Below are positions 1 to 13,900 of a DNA stretch of 64,000 nt, piece after piece. The stretch's first letter is position 1, and each line of letters opens with the position of its first letter. The stretch comes from Drechmeria coniospora (Eukaryota; Ascomycota; Sordariomycetes; Hypocreales; Ophiocordycipitaceae). Location of the stretch: the NCBI RefSeq assembly GCF_001625195.1, contig NC_054390.1:3992027-4056026 (forward strand), given 5' to 3'. Position numbers and translations under genes: made by a program. The notes beneath the pieces were generated by a model. The model saw only the letters and a program-made list of their open reading frames with translations. It was not told where the DNA came from and made no database searches.

Positions 1-51
1 CGGAGGCCGGCAGGGTGGTTCTCGAGTAAGGACGCTCGAGAGAAGACGCTC

Positions 52-290
52 GAGTGTAGAGGCAGAGGGACAAGAGAGAGGCAGAGGGCCAGGAGAGAGG
101 CAGAGGCCAGGCGAGAGGCAAAAGGCCAGGCGAGAGACAAAAGGCCAGGCGAGAGGCAAAGGGCCAGGCGAGAGGAAAAAGGCCAGGAGAGAGGCAAAAG
201 GCCAGGCGAGAGGCAAAAGGCCGGGAGAGGGGCAAGGGTCAGGACAGAGATAAATGGCCCGAAGAGAGGCAAATGGCTCGAAGAGAGGCG
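52..290. repeat. Purine-rich minisatellite, unit about 19 bp
   Basis: Degenerate tandem repeat built on AGAGGCAAAAGGCCAGGCG, roughly a dozen units. Units are clearest at 100-230 and decay toward 290. The strand is strongly purine-biased. No coding function is evident. Confidence 0.85.
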
Positions 291-1030
291 AGGGAGGGAG
301 GGAGGGTACGAGGCGAGGCAAGGAGGCGAAGCCAAGGATGCAAGAGTGAGCGGAGGCATCGAGGCTGGATGGGGCCTGCCATCCACAACACCCAGCAGGC
401 AGCCAGCCAAGGCCGCCGCGGATTCTGCCTCGCGCTGGGCGGCACCTACGCTACTCGGGCATGGTGTCGGAGAATGGTGCACGAGTAGAGTTTGGTTGGT
501 GGCCGCGGAACGACAGCCAGCGGCGATCGAAGCCGTCAGCCTCGCCCATGCGGGGTAGCAACATCCACCAGGCATCCGCCCTGTCGTCGAGCACTCGGTA
601 CGCACTCGTACAGTACTTGTAGGGGCGCGATTCGTGCGTCTTGCACGGAGGACTCGGCACGGAGCACAAGGACTGTACGGAGTAAATACAGTACATGTAA
701 GTACGGAGTAATAATACTGAACGCACGCATTTGGGGCATGGAGTCTCGGAACGGAGGGGTGGCTCGGTCGATCATACCGTGCATGCAACACTGGTGGGCG
801 CCGTGCCACAGGGCCACCGTGCTTGTACCATGCCTGTACAGTAGGGGTGCTGTGCTGTGCTGTGCCTGTACTTACACGGCAGGTTCTCCACCGCGCGTCT
901 TGCGCACTGTGCTCTGCAGGTAAGTGCTGGTGGCCGTGCTGCTAAAGTACCTTCAGGCCGCTGCGTGCTCGGTGCTGAGGGGAGATCTCGTTAGGCATGT
1001 GCGGTGGGGTGGCAAGGGTGGCAAAAGCGT

Positions 1031-1061
1031 CGATTCAATTTGCAGTAGCATCATTGAATCG
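1031..1061. repeat. Short inverted repeat, copy 1 of a dispersed hairpin element
   Basis: CGATTCAAT at 1031-1039 pairs perfectly with ATTGAATCG at 1053-1061 around a 13-nt loop. The GGGGTGGCAA phrase just upstream recurs in front of similar arms near 55730 and 56665, so this is a dispersed element and not a chance palindrome. Confidence 0.6.
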
Positions 1062-1360
1062 TCACGTTTGTCTAGTTGCTGTAGGTGCCCCTCCGTGCCA
1101 GCACTTGTAGGTGCGCTGTACGGAACGGCGATTACTGCGCATGCAAGTTGTTGCACCGTCCATGTAGGCTGCCGTGATGTGCATGTAGATTGCTGTGCTG
1201 CACATGTGCCGCACATGGACTGGAGGCGATGCAGGTGCGCTGTGCGGAACGGCAAATACTGAGCATACAGACTGCCTTGATGCACTTGTGCTCCACATGG
1301 AATGGAGGCGAAGTAGGTGTGCTGTGCGGAACACGGCGATTAGTGTGCAGCACTACGACG

Positions 1361-1485
1361 CACATCCACTGTAGGCGCTGCGCTGCACATCCACTGTAGG
1401 CGCTGCGCTGCACATCCACTGTAGGCGCTTCGCTGCACATCCACTGTAGGCGATGCGCTGCACATCCACTGGAGGAGCTGTGCTG
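1361..1485. repeat. 25-bp tandem repeat, five units
   Basis: Five head-to-tail units of exactly 25 bp starting CACATCCACTGTAGGCGCTG. The first two are identical, the third and fourth differ by single bases, and the fifth is more diverged. It lies in a gene desert. Confidence 0.95.
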
Positions 1486-1869
1486 CACCACTTCTACGGT
1501 AGTACATGCAAGTACGGGATACTACTTGCACAATACCGTACACAAGGTAATACTACTTGTACGGCAAGTACGTAGTACACCTGGGAGAACAATCACATAG
1601 CACTGCCGCGCGCAACGAATAACAGTACAAGGAGGTCAAGTAGTTGGTTCTCGACGGAATACAGCACGGTGCGGCGGGCGACTGGGCACTAGATGGTCGG
1701 GAACCTCCAGTGCGTGTAGTGCACTGGACTGCATCTGTGGATGCGGCGACGATATAATACCACAAGTAATTACGCTACTGTACACGGATGGGTGCCGCAC
1801 AGCACACCTACATACACGTACATGTACCTGCGTTGCAAGTCCCTGCCTGAACACACTGCAAGTTCACCT

Positions 1870-2070
1870 ACGTTAGTACTTGGACGCACTGCAAGTATTG
1901 CTTACTTGTACTCCGTACACGCTCTGCAGGTATTACTTCAACGCACTGCAGGTACTTGAACGCATTGGAAGTTCCTACTTGGACGTACTGCAAGTATTAC
2001 GGAGTACTTGCTTGAACACAGTGCAAATACTTGCTTGGACGCACTGCAAATACATGCTCGGACGCACGAG
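1870..2070. repeat. Irregular tandem repeat with ACGCACTGCAAGTA core
   Basis: Six or seven degenerate copies of a phrase of about 20-30 bp (ACTTGGACGCACTGCAAGTA), some interrupted by TACTCCGTAC or TACGGAGTA words. It suggests local slippage plus insertion of the genome's common short motif. Confidence 0.65.
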
Positions 2071-2785
2071 CCATCGACAATGGCTGGAACCACTGTAACT
2101 ACGAGCCAACCGTGCTAGGCCGACGCTGATGCTCGCAGGCCTAGTGCGGTAGCCTGTAACAGGACAACGCCGTGCTCCGCAAACAACTTGACTTTGCACC
2201 AGAGTCTGAAGCATGACGGGGGTGAAACATCAAACAGGGCCCGCCACCAGATGTTGGGTATGGGCAACGTCAAGCAAGCGAGTATTCCATGCTATCCTCG
2301 CAATGCACTGCCGAGTAGGTCGTTGCCCCGAATCGTCCTCCCTCCCAGCCGGCCGGCATTCTGCAGGCGAAATCTCTTGCTCATGTCCACGCTCCCCACC
2401 GGTGATGCGACGCCTGCGGTCCTGCCTGTCTGCCGCTTCTGCCCAACAGTTCTGGAGCGAGTACAACAATGGTCACGCTCACGACACCCGAGGCCCCGTA
2501 TGCGGCCTTGCCTGTCCACCGCCTCTGTGGCGAATGCTCGTAGTTTTAAAGGGTAAAGATAAAATGTACCAAGCAGTGATGTTGTCGCCGTGTGTCGTTG
2601 TCGCACCCGCCGACCCCGAGGCGAGCGAGGCAACCGACCACGACACGTGCCCATGTCCCTGGCAACGTCCGTCCACTCTCCCCAAGACACCCAATGCAAG
2701 CGCGAAGCGCGACAAGACCCATGATGCTCCGCGCACACGCGGCAGAGACGGCTCCCTTTGCTTTCCCTTTCCGTCGTGCGCTGGC

Positions 2786-4875
2786 TCACGCCGAGCCGAC
2801 GTCGACGAGCTGTCCTTCGTCCCACTTCCTCTTGGCCGCCTTGACGAGCGCGTCGAGCTCGCCGCTCGTCTCGCACATGCCGCGGAACGAACCCTCGGCG
2901 TCGCTGATGAGCGTCCACGGGTGGCCAAACTCGACCACCTCGCCCCTGTCGAGCACGAGCACCTTGTCGTAGTCGACAATCGTCTGCAGCCGGTGCGCGA
3001 TGGTGATGACGGTGCCCGTGAGCTCGCGGATCGTCGCCTGGATCTTCGAGTCCGTGCCGTAGTCGATCGACGCCGTCGCCTCGTCCATGACGAGCACCCG
3101 CGGTTTCCTCAGCATCGCCCGCGCGAGGCATAGCAGCTGCCGCTGCCCCTGCGACAGGTTTGACCCCGACTCGCTCACGGCCGACGACAGGTCGAGGAAG
3201 ACGTTCTTGTTCGTCGTCGTCGGCGACGACGACGGAGGCGCCACCGTCGAGGGCTCGCCCGGCTCGTCCGGCCCAATCAGCTGCACGCGCCGCAGCGCCT
3301 CAAACACCTGCTCGTCCGTGTACTGGTCAAAGGGGTCGAGGTTCGTGCGGATCGTGCCCATGAAGAGCGTCGGGTCCTGCGGCACCATCGTCATCTTCTC
3401 CCGCAGGTCCCGCAGCCCGATGGTGCCGATGTCGACGCCGTCGATGACGATGCGCCCCTCCTCGGCCTCGAGCGCGCGGAAGAGCGCGAGCGCGAGCGAG
3501 CTCTTGCCCGCGCCCGTCCGTCCGACGATGCCGACCTTCTCGCACGCCGCAATCTTGAGCGAGATGCCCTTCAGGACGGGGTCGAGGTCGGCGCGGTAGC
3601 GCGTCGTGTAGTCGACAAACTCGACGTCGCCCTCCGACGGCCACGACGCCGCCGGCCGCCTGCCCTCGACGACGGGCGCCGCCTCCTGCTCGAGGTCGAG
3701 GTACTCCTTGACGCGCTCCATGGCGTTCATGTTCTGCTCGTTCATGCCGTAGAGCCGCACGAGCCAGAGTATGTTCTCGGTAAAGTTCATGGCGTAGCTC
3801 AGCGAGATGCCCGCCGCGCCGGCGTCGAGCTTGCCGAGGCTGAGGATGATGAAGACGCCGGCGAAGAAGGAGACCATGTTGCCGAGCGCGTCGGCCCGGA
3901 AGGCGAGCCACCGGTTGCAGGCCCAGAGGTAGATGAACGGCCGGCTCTGCGTGTTGATCTTGGCCAGGTTGTCGCGGATGAAGCGCCGCTCGTCGCCGTA
4001 GGCCCGGATCGTCGTCACGCCGCTCAGCGTCTCGCCAAACTGCTGGAACAGCGGGCTGCGCTGCACCGACTCGAGCCGCTTGAGGTCGCGCGACGCCCGC
4101 AGGTAAAACGTGGCCACGGCGTAGAAGAGGGCGGCGATGAAGGCCGCCGCCACGAGGAAGCCCGGCGTGATGACGGCGATGAGGATGATGGTCACCACGA
4201 GCGACAGCGCGCACGACATGACGCCGATGGCCGTCGGCGAGATCTCCTGATCGATGGCCTCGAGGTCCTTGCTGAAGCGGTTCATCAGCTGGCCGAGGGG
4301 CGTGACGTCGAAAAACTTGAACTTGGCCCTCGTCACCGCCGACATGAGCCGGTCGTGGAGCCGCCGCGACGCCGTGAGCGATCCGAAGAAGATCCAGACG
4401 TCGCGGATCAAGGCCGCGAGCGCGCCGAGCGCGCCGATGAAGGCGAGCCCCCCGAGGTAGTAGGCGAGGTTGACGTCCGGGTAGGCGGGCGTCGAAAAGG
4501 ACGCCGGCTCGCCGGGCACCGAGCCTGCCTCGGCCGTCGACCGGGCGCTTCCCAGCCGCGCCACGCTCGCCCAGCTTCCCTTTGCCAGGGACGGGCCGCC
4601 GTAGGCGTGCGAGGACGACGCCAGCGCCACGGCCGACGCGTCGTCGTCGACGTACTTGTTGGCCCACTCGCGCACCCAGACGTTCGTCGCCACCGTGGAG
4701 AGCTGCTGCAGGTTGAAGACGACAATGGCGACGAGCCAGAACCACCACGGCCCCATCGACCGCAGGTAGCTCTTCATGACGGGCCACTTGACGGCGCCCG
4801 AGGCCTTGCCCTCGCTCATCGCCTCGTTCACCTGCGGCTTCTTGGGCCCAATCTTGCCGGGTGCGCCGTTCGGGG

Positions 4876-4906
<31 letters not shown>

Positions 4907-7900
4907 CATGCTCTTGCCGTGCGCCGCCGCCGTGTCTTCGTCCCCGACGCTCGAGGGCACGCGCGAGGGCACGCGCGAGGCGCAGGCCGACGGGGGCCGC
5001 GACTTCTGAATCTCCTCGCCGAGGCGGCCCGAGGCCATGACCTCCTGCGCGGTGCCCTGGCAGGCGATGCGGCCGTTGTCGAGGACGACGACGTGGTCGG
5101 CCGAGGGGACGCAGAGGGCGACGTTGTGCGTGACGAGGATGGAGGTCCGGCCGCGCATGAGCGGGCCCCGGATGCAGTTGGAAAAGATCCACTGCGCCGT
5201 GTGGGAGTCGACGGCGCTCAGGCAGTCGTCCATGAGGACGTGGGCCGAGTTCGAGTAGAGCGCGCGGGCGAGCGAGATTCGCTGCTTCTGGCCTCCCGAC
5301 AAGGTGATGCCCTTCTCGCCGACGAGCGTCTCGTCGCCGTGGTCGAGGATCTCGAGGTCGCGCTCGAGCGCGCAGGCGACGATGACGTCCCTGTACCGCC
5401 CCTCGTCAAAGGGCGCCGCGAACAGGATGTTGTCCCGGATGTTGGCGTTGACGAGCCAGGCCGACTGGGCCACGTAGGCGACCGAGTCGGCCAGCTCCGT
5501 CTCGGCGTCGGGCCGCACGTCCTCGCGGCTCCGGCCGCCGGGGCAGAAGATCCTGCCGTCGACCATGGTCATCTCGCCGAGGAGCCCCATCAGCATCGAC
5601 GTCTTCCCGGATCCCGTCGGGCCGGCGATGATGTTGAGCTTGCCAATCTTGAAGTCGACGTTGACGTCCATGAGCCGAAAGGCGCGCGAGCCGTCCTCGG
5701 CCACGGCATCCTTGCCACCCCAGATGAGCGTCGCGTCGCGGAAACCGATGCGCTTGACGCCGTCCTCGTCCACGTTGTCCAGGCCGAGCTGCTCGTACTT
5801 GTCCGTCTCGTCCTCGGCGAGGAACTCCTCGATGCGGTCGACCGACACCTTGGCCTCCTGCACGTGCGCGAACATGTCCCCGAGCTGGTCGAGGGGGACG
5901 CGGAGGAGCATGAAGAGCGAGATGGCGGTGAAGGCGATGGACGGGTACAGCGGCTTCTCCTCGATCGTCGTGTAGACGAGAAAGGAGAAGAAGGTGATGA
6001 GGACGGGCACCGAGTTCCAGATGGCGACGGCGCAGGCCCAGAGGATGAAGCGGGAGCGCAGGGCGTTGAGCTCGACGCGCCGCTTCTCGTCGATGATGCG
6101 GCCGAAACGCTCCTCCCAGGCAAAGTACTTGATGATGCGGATGTTCTGGAGCACCTCGTTGGTGACGTTGATGCGCTTGTCCGTGGCGGCCATGATGTTC
6201 TTGGAGGTGATGTTGAAGCCCCTCGCGAGGAAGTAGTTGACGGGCAGCAGGAAGGCCATGACGATGAGGCCAGGGATGGCGCTGAGGCCCATGACCTGCC
6301 ACAGGAGGATGACGGAGATGACGAGCTGCGTCGGGGCGGCGGCACACAGGAAGTGCAGGTAGGCCGTCACTTCGGCCACCTTGAAGCTGTCGACGGACAT
6401 GAGATTGATGATGGTGCCCAGGTTCGCCTGCTCGTCATCGCCGGCGGGCTTGGCGGCCTGCGGCTCGCCCGCTGGAGGGGTGGCGGATTCGGCGTCGCCG
6501 CCGCCGGCGCGCTTGCTCTTTCGCCTCCTCATGCCCAGCAGACCCTTGATCCTGGCGACGGTGCCTTCCTCGTCGGCGTCGCCACCCTTCGGGGCCGTCT
6601 TGCCGGCGAGCAGCACCTTGTCCTTGCCGGCGGCGGCCTTGCGGCGCAGGGCCTTGGCGTAGATGTCGCCGATGATGATGGCGCGCACGCGGATGCAAAT
6701 CTTGCGGCCGGTCCAGAGGGCCATGCCGTCCGAGTAGGAGCGGATGGTGTCGAGGACGGGCAAGCCGATGACGTAGAGCCAGAGGACGTTGACGGGGGCG
6801 CGGTCCGGATCCTCGACGTACTCGAGGATGGCCTTGAGCAGGAGGGTGGGCGCAAAGGTGAAGAGGCCGGAGACAAAGGCCATGAAGCACTGGTAGAGCA
6901 GCATGCCCTTGAAGAACTTGAGCATGTGCCAGGCGAGCGAGGCCGTCTTCTTGAGCTGGCGGTAGTCGGAGATGACGGCGGCCGCCTTGTCCTTGGGCAG
7001 CAGGTTCCAGACGTCGGGCAGCTCCATGGGGTTCTTCCAGCCCTCGTAGACGATGTCGTCGACCCAGGCAAAGGTCGCGAGGGAGAAGAGGCTCGCGAGG
7101 GGTTCGCGTGAGGGCGGGATGCCATCCTCCCACTCGAGCAGCACCGTCTTGTTGCCCTTCCTCGTCGTCATGGCCATGGCGAAGAGCAGGCTGACGAGGC
7201 CGAACTCGACGACGATGAGGACGCGGGCCAGGCGGGAGCTAGGATGGATGAGGACGGAGCGGAAGATGAAGAGGTCGAGCGTCCAGACGACGGCGTAGAT
7301 GGTGGCCGTGTGGTTCCAGAGGTGGGGGATGCGCCATCTCGTGGCGCCGAGGAAGAGGCGGTGCGAGGTCAGGACAAAGGTGTAGACCCAGACGACGAGG
7401 CCGGCGACGGCGGCGAGCTGGCCGTCAACGCCGGCCCGGTAGGCGCCGGCGAGAGCGGCGATGGCATTGACGACGATCAAGCCGACGACGGCGAGCTCCT
7501 CGACGGCCTGGGACAGATGCCGGCCGGGGGGGGTGTCGGCTTGGACGATGGAGCCTCTGCTCAGGGTCTTGGCGAGAGCCAGTCGACCGCCGTTGATCTC
7601 GAGGTCGTCGTCCTCCTCGCTATCGGTTTCGCCGTCGGCGGCATCGGGGGGGATGGCCGTGTGGTCCTCGGCGGCCGTGTGGCCGTTGGAGAGCGGTTTG
7701 TAGCGACTCGTCCGGCGGTTCGCGAGCAGGCGGCGGCCGTACTGGGCGGTGAGGCGAGCAAAGGAGAGGCCGATGACGACGAGGGGAAGGAGGACCTTGA
7801 GGTAACTAGCGGTCGGAGCATCTTCGGTCAGGCACGGGCGCCGACGTTGGCAGGCTCGAGAGGATGGAGGGGAGGACAAACTCTTGCTGAAAGCAGGGCG

Positions 7901-7949
7901 TCAGGTCGTCGACCCGCCAGACCGGCCACGAGCACCGGGCAAAGGTCAT
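2786..7949 (-). CDS. ABCC-type (MRP/Ybt1-Bpt1-like) full ABC transporter
   Basis: ATP-driven exporter, probably of conjugates or drugs at the vacuole or plasma membrane. The long exon (7805-2786) encodes an N-terminal TMD0-like membrane region, TMD1, NBD1, TMD2 and NBD2. NBD1 has Walker A GPTGSGKT near residue 760, LSGGQ near 867 and a degenerate Walker B ending DD. NBD2 has Walker A GRTGAGKS near 1460, LSQGQ near 1582 and a normal MDEA Walker B. That asymmetry is typical of ABCC proteins. The first ATG in the long frame is not the true start. I place it at 7949, where a 104-nt exon encodes the VDDLTPCFQ signature seen in fungal ABCC N-termini. A 40-nt intron (7845-7806; donor GTCGGC, CTGAC branch, acceptor CTAG) joins it in frame, giving about 1707 residues. 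An Asn/Gly run lies in the linker after NBD1. Family assignment is firm; subfamily and substrate are not. Confidence 0.92.
7806..7845 (-). other. Inferred 40-nt intron in the ABC transporter
   Basis: Needed to join the conserved VDDLTPCFQ exon to the first membrane helix. Donor GTCGGC, branch-like CTGAC, acceptor CTAG. It is very short for a fungal intron and the donor is weak. The alternative is a frameshift or assembly error. Confidence 0.55.
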
Positions 7950-10900
7950 GGTGAGGTTTTCGAGGTCGGGCCCCTGCGCACGCTTCCACCACGTTCCCCG
8001 TCAGCCGACACGCAGTTTACGATGCTGCGGTCGCGCCCTTCTCGGTCGATGTTTGGTCGTCGACGAGGGGGGATCCGGGGGTGTCCTCTCGAGAGAAGGG
8101 AGGGAGGGAGGGAGGGAGGTCGAGTCGGCCTCTGGACTCGAATGTTGTTGTGACGGATCGCGTCGCACCCTAGCCCGTCCGCTGGGCAGAGTGAGGAATT
8201 GAACGGCGTCACGGCGGCTTGGTCGGCGAGTCGGCGGTGGCGGGGCAGGACGAGAATAAGAACGAGACAATGGCGACCATGGGTCTCTGCAGCACTTGCT
8301 TGTGCTGGAGCCGCTAACCGTACGGGTACTAAGCCGCACCGATAGGCTCGAGCTGGTGGTATTTCCAGCGTCGGCGAGAGCTTTCGGGCCTAGTCGCGGC
8401 GGCCAGGTAGGTACAGCAGTGCCCCACCCTACCAAGCTAGCAGGTACCTAGACCTAGCAGGAAGTGCTCCGTCAGTTGCGACCTACCCAACGGCACCACT
8501 CGTTGCGGCACAGGACGTACCGGTAGATTCTGCTGCCTCGCTGCACCCAAGACGAAGATTGTGCAGCGCAGCTCAATCGACGGCGCGCGCCTGCTTGGGC
8601 AATTGAATGGTCGAATCGTAGCACCGGTTCCGTCACCGGTACATGCCGACGGTCGAGAGGAAGGACGCAGGAACGCCGGGAGCCTGTCTGGACAGGGATG
8701 TCGAGGCCACGCCGGGGTACTTGCGAAGGTGGATTTGGAGATGGTTGACGTGAAGAAATTAATTAGAGGCGGCTGGTCGGGAAGGGAAGCACTTGTATCC
8801 GATCGGTCAGTCCTCCGCAAGTACTTGATTAATACTGTACGGAGCACGGCAAGTAAGTACTTACGAGTACGGAGTACTTACTGTACGTCGGTTTGGTACT
8901 AGGGGTAGGGAAGACGAAAACGCCGCGCTCCGTGCTCCGTGATCGATGGCAAAGCCAGCAATGGCGAGTGAGGTCGCGAGTTACTTATATTCAAGTACAA
9001 CTATTGTTCCTCGGTGCAGTCAAGGCCATGGAAGAATCTTGGAGGAACGGACTGGGCTGGGCCGACGCTGCAAAGTGGAGAAGCGTGGGTGCTCGTCTGG
9101 GTGTAGCGCACCTTTGCGAACTCGTCCCTGTTCCTACTAGGAAGTTCGATGTTCTCTTGTACCACCTGCTCGTACTCTGACTTTGTGCTCGAACCTTTTT
9201 GCAGGGCCACGCCGCAGACCAGCGACGGCTAGTTCACCCTAGCCCCCACATGGCGACGCATCGGTCGATCAGTTCGTCGGTGACTCAGTCCATCAGTCAG
9301 ACCGACCATCCTTTTTATTTCATCCATCCGTCACCAGCGTCGCCGTGCAGCCGCGAGCCGTCTTCGATCCGGACCACTCTATTCCGGGGTGACGGGGGCT
9401 TGCGATACGGCGCGGCTGGTCAGCTGCATGTACTTGCAAGTACTGTACTCTGTACGGATACTTGTGAGTAACAAGTACATGCATTCATTCAATGGGTAGG
9501 GATGGGCGGAGTGCAAGTAATTAATGCACTTGCCGTCTTGATCCAAGTACGGATACACATACTTAGGTATTACTGCACGTACACTGTTGGCACACTGATT
9601 TGTGGTGTACAAGTACACTTCTGGAGTGCTTCCTGTACAGCCATACTCTACGGTACAGCATATTCCTTTACAGGCGGGTACGACGTAGCTACTCCGTACC
9701 TGTATGCACTTGCACCTACAAGTACAGTAATAGTACGGAGTACTGGAGGACGGCTGGTGAATGACAGATGGAGGTGCAGTCTCGAGGTCGACGCTTTGGC
9801 TTGGAACAAGGAGTCCCACGTAAAACAGTTGTACATGTACGTACTGTTGTTCACCTACAGACAGTACTTGCATGTACGGAGTACGGAGCATAGCAAGGAT
9901 CAGTAATACTCATATGTACATGTCAGTGTACTTGTACACGTGCAGTACTTACAGCACTTGTACGCATGTAAGTGCAAGTACATGTACTGTAAGTAGGTAT
10001 TTGAAGCGAACACGGCACACAGACATGCTACTCGCCCTTGTACGTACTATTCATACTAAAATACAAGCAGAATACGGAGTGCTGCTAGTATTCTCGATTG
10101 TTGATATTATTGAGCAGTACTGCTACACAATAGGTACTCGTATTCGCCTCCTCATCCTACTACTACCGCTGCTGCTGCTGCTTGTGCTGCTGCTACCATG
10201 GCAAGGGCATGGTGCACCAAGGAAATGGGGAGCCGCTGCCAGTTCAACGGCAAGACCAACCGCCTGGCAACTTCCTTGCCATGTTTACCCTTGAGCTCAT
10301 CCAGAAGGCACGACTCGCTCGGGGAATGAGACGGCTTCTCGGCGGCCTGATTCCCAAGGTACCCAGTACGCACAGCACTTGCTACCGAGGAAGTATAAAC
10401 GTACGGCTACCTTCCCCTTGCCCATCTCCATACCCATGCGCTGTGTCATCAACAGTTTCATCAGTCGTCTCCCTTCAGTCAATCTCTGCAAGTTCATGGG
10501 TCATGGCTGCTTCGACCTGTGCTTGACACGGTGCATGAAACCGGCAGGTTGTTCGCTGGCAACTCCGGGCCCCGATCAGTCTCCTCCCACCCAAAGCCGC
10601 CGACCGCCCCGGCTGAACACCTCGTCTTCCTTGGTCGTCCACGGGGACCCGGCAGGCTCACGGGGCCCAGTCAGATTGCCGTCTGCTGCACAAATCAAAT
10701 TCCAGCGGCCAGATGCAAACGCAGATTCGCTCGACGGTCTGCTGTGCCGTGTTGGCCTTGCCGCCCTCCAAGGCCGACGCTGCTCCCCCCAATCTATGGG
10801 AAGCGAGGATGCGGCGCGCTGACGGGTTCAAAGGAGGCGGCTACAAGCATCCGATCGGTCGACACAATGGCCCTACGGATAATGTGTGCGTGCTTGTGTG

Positions 10901-13900
10901 CATCCGACAGGGCACGCAAGAACAATCGCAGCCTCTGCTAACCCAGCTCTGCCTTCTTTCCCACGTCGAACCCGACCATAGCAAGCGAGAACCAGGTCCC
11001 TGTTCCTCAGATTCTTGAGCCACACTCCGCTGGGTTCGGTGCGACTTGATGCCAAAATAATCCCCCACATGCCAAAGCGGGTAATTCCTATTTGCATCAT
11101 CTCCAATCGCGGTATGCGGATGCCGCGTTGGTCGCCAGTGTCCACCGCATCCGTTCACCATCCGAATGGCAGTTCGTCCGTACCGCCACGGCAAAGCCCA
11201 CGTACCACGACATGGGCCGGCCGCACCTTGCTCGACGACAAGTCCATGCAGTACGAGGGCGGCTGCGACGTCGACGAGGATGACTTGTCCGTCGCGCAAC
11301 AGTCCCGTCCTTCCCATGTGGCGTCAGCATGTCTCTCCTCGGCGTACCTTTCCAATGGTGCCGCTGAGGAGCACGCGCAGACGAGCATCACCGAGTGACG
11401 AGACGATTGTTGGTCGAGTCCGACATGGTTGCCTCTCATGTTTGTCTCCTCTCGGGCCCTGGCGCACCCGAGCGACGACGCATGCATGAACGAGGGATAT
11501 CTCCGAGTCACCCGCCCCCCCTCTCCCTCTTCAGTCGACCTACCTTTGGTCCTCGCCGTTGCTCTTGAGAAGCTCTGTGAAGCTCCGTCGTGACTCACCG
11601 CCGTGAAAAGGCTGTCGCACGACATTGCTGCTCTGGACGCACTTTCATGAGGAGCTGCACCATCTGATGGCGTCCCTTGGCCGTGGGTAGCGTTCGACAC
11701 CTCATGCGTGGCAACACCTGGTGCAGGCAAGACATGCATGCAGGTTGCTGACGGCGACAAGTCGCCGCTCCCACATCAACCAATCAGTAGGAACCACCGA
11801 GATGAGTCGGAACCTTGCACGCCTTCGTCTCTCTCTCTCCGCCGGGTGGTTCCTCTCCGTGCTTATCGTGCAGCCAAGCCGAGTGCGTCGTCCACTTGCC
11901 TGCATGGGCTCTGGTCAGGTGCATACAGACTCTGGGGTAATGTCACGGTCAACTGGATGATGGTGAGCAAGGCCAACACGCCCGGCAAGGCCCCGGACCA
12001 GAATCGTGTGCTTGTGTGTTGTGTACTACGTATGCACATGTGCTCCGTAAATATTACGGGCTGACTCCATCTAGACCTGTAGATGCACTGTCCACCAACA
12101 TGCTTTTGCATGTTCGAATGCCTGCAGTTGAGTGCGAATGCAAGTGTTCTGTGCAGCCCCAGGTGTATATTAGTATAGCACCCAAGTACGGAGTAGTTAA
12201 CTGTACCGTGCGAGCATAAAGTACATGTACGAGTACGGAGTAAGTACATAAATACTTAAGTACGTAGCTGAATACGCCGTAGTTTGGGCTGAGACAGAGA
12301 CAGGCAGGCGCATTATCCTAGTACAAGTACTACACCATCACTGTATCGTACGAATCATGCATGTACATGTACTTACTTGCACCGATGCCTAGAACTGTGC
12401 AGTACTAGGTACTAGGTAAGCACTGTATTCATATCACGTACTTGTACTTCCTCGTGCTCCGTACTGAGTGCTCTGGGCTGCAATACTTCATATTTACGTG
12501 CAAGTACACCTACACCACCAACAAGTGCATGGAAGTACCGTCATGAGCTCCGTACTCTGCATTTTACGCGTACAGTGCCTTTCTGCAATTGCGGAGCAAT
12601 GCATGTAAGTGTACGGAGTAAGTGCATGGAGTATTACTCCATACGCACTGTGCACTGTACTGACGATACATGTGGTATAAGTACAAGAACTTGTGAATGG
12701 GTGGGGCGAGCTGCGGCATGTAAGTACAACTACTTCGTCCGGAGTATTGTAAGTATAAGTACCAAGTTCTTCGGCGTAATAGTCCGTACTCCGTCCCACG
12801 TTGCTGCAATTAGCCCCAATCTGCCAAGAGTCAGTCAGCCAGCCCTCGTCCGCTTATCTGCTCAATCCTGTACATGTATATGTACTTACGCCCACTGTAG
12901 GTACTTCGTACTTGCACGGAGAACAGTACAGTAATAATTACCACTCCGTTCGCTCAATCAAGTAATTACAGTATGCTGTGAAACAAATGTTGACTGCCAT
13001 TTCAGAGTACAGCAATTCATGATAAAAAGCCGTCTACCTTTACAAGTGCATGTGAACATGTTTACGTATTGCTGACGGCCTTTCTGCAGGCGTTGTCGAG
13101 TCACATCAGCCGCGCCAATGTAAAAAGCATGGCCTTGGAGTCAGGCAAACAACAGTCCTTGTCATAGGAACTGTACTGTTTGCCGCTCATCACCAGTCAT
13201 CCCAGCCACATCAGTCCGACTTCTCCGACAAGAAACAGTAAATTCACCTTTTGCTTTCTTCTCTATCCACTGGGCCTGAACCGGACGCACCCGTATGCTT
13301 CTCTCGCATTTCTCCCAAGGATTGCTCGTCATGACAGGCTTCTCCCCGCCATCGTTGTTCAGGGATTCTCGGTGCTCTAGAGTAGCCAATGTGCTGCTAC
13401 CCTAGAGAGCTGGGAGCAGCTTCCGGCCAGACTACTTGTTTGTGGCTACAATGCCAAAACATCGCGACGGCGCAGGTGGCAGTGAGGGCATCGTCCCGTT
13501 TGTGGGCGGCAGACAACGACGGCTTGGTTGTGGCCCCATGCAGCTTCACCTCGGCTCATGCGGTCATCCATTCATTCTTTTCCATTGCTAGCTCGTGTTG
13601 ATATACTTCTAGAGGCAGTTCGCCCACGCGCTCCTCGGCCATCGCCGCCCCTACGCACGGCCGACAACGGACAACTCGATGCATCGGGACGGACAAGCCA
13701 TGAGCAAGTCGGCAGGTATCGCCACCATTTCGCCCCGGCATGCCCCATCTTCCTGAATCGACGTCTCTAGACCCCACTCGTCGCTGTGTGTGTTTTGTCA
13801 ATACCGTCCTGCCTTGTTTTGTACATCGCTCTCCGGGTCCCCGACCTTTCGCCGGCTCGACGAGCCGGCTTCGTGGCATGGTCGAAGCGGAGCCAAACCA

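Larger units (their letters stand above)
491..2210. other. Gene-free repeat-dense stretch
   Basis: No credible gene. It holds many short direct and inverted copies of GTACGGAGTA and AGTACATGTA-type words. Degenerate copies of a phrase containing GTGCGCTGTGCGGAACGGC lie at 1080-1340, a clean 25-bp tandem array at 1361-1485, and an irregular array at 1870-2070 in which GGACGCACTGCAAGTA recurs. Open frames across it come from the repeats. Confidence 0.7.

Noticed and set aside
1361..1485. CRISPR-like array
   Set aside because: Units are contiguous 25-bp tandem repeats without spacers, and the organism is a fungus.
4355..7111. 918-codon plus-strand frame opposite the ABC transporter
   Set aside because: Antisense shadow of a GC-rich, codon-biased gene; composition dominated by Gly/Arg/Val/Asp with no domain.
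11155..11760. 201-codon minus-strand frame in the 8-14 kb desert
   Set aside because: No domain or splice context, Ser/Arg/Ala-rich, and overlapped by equally long frames in other registers.
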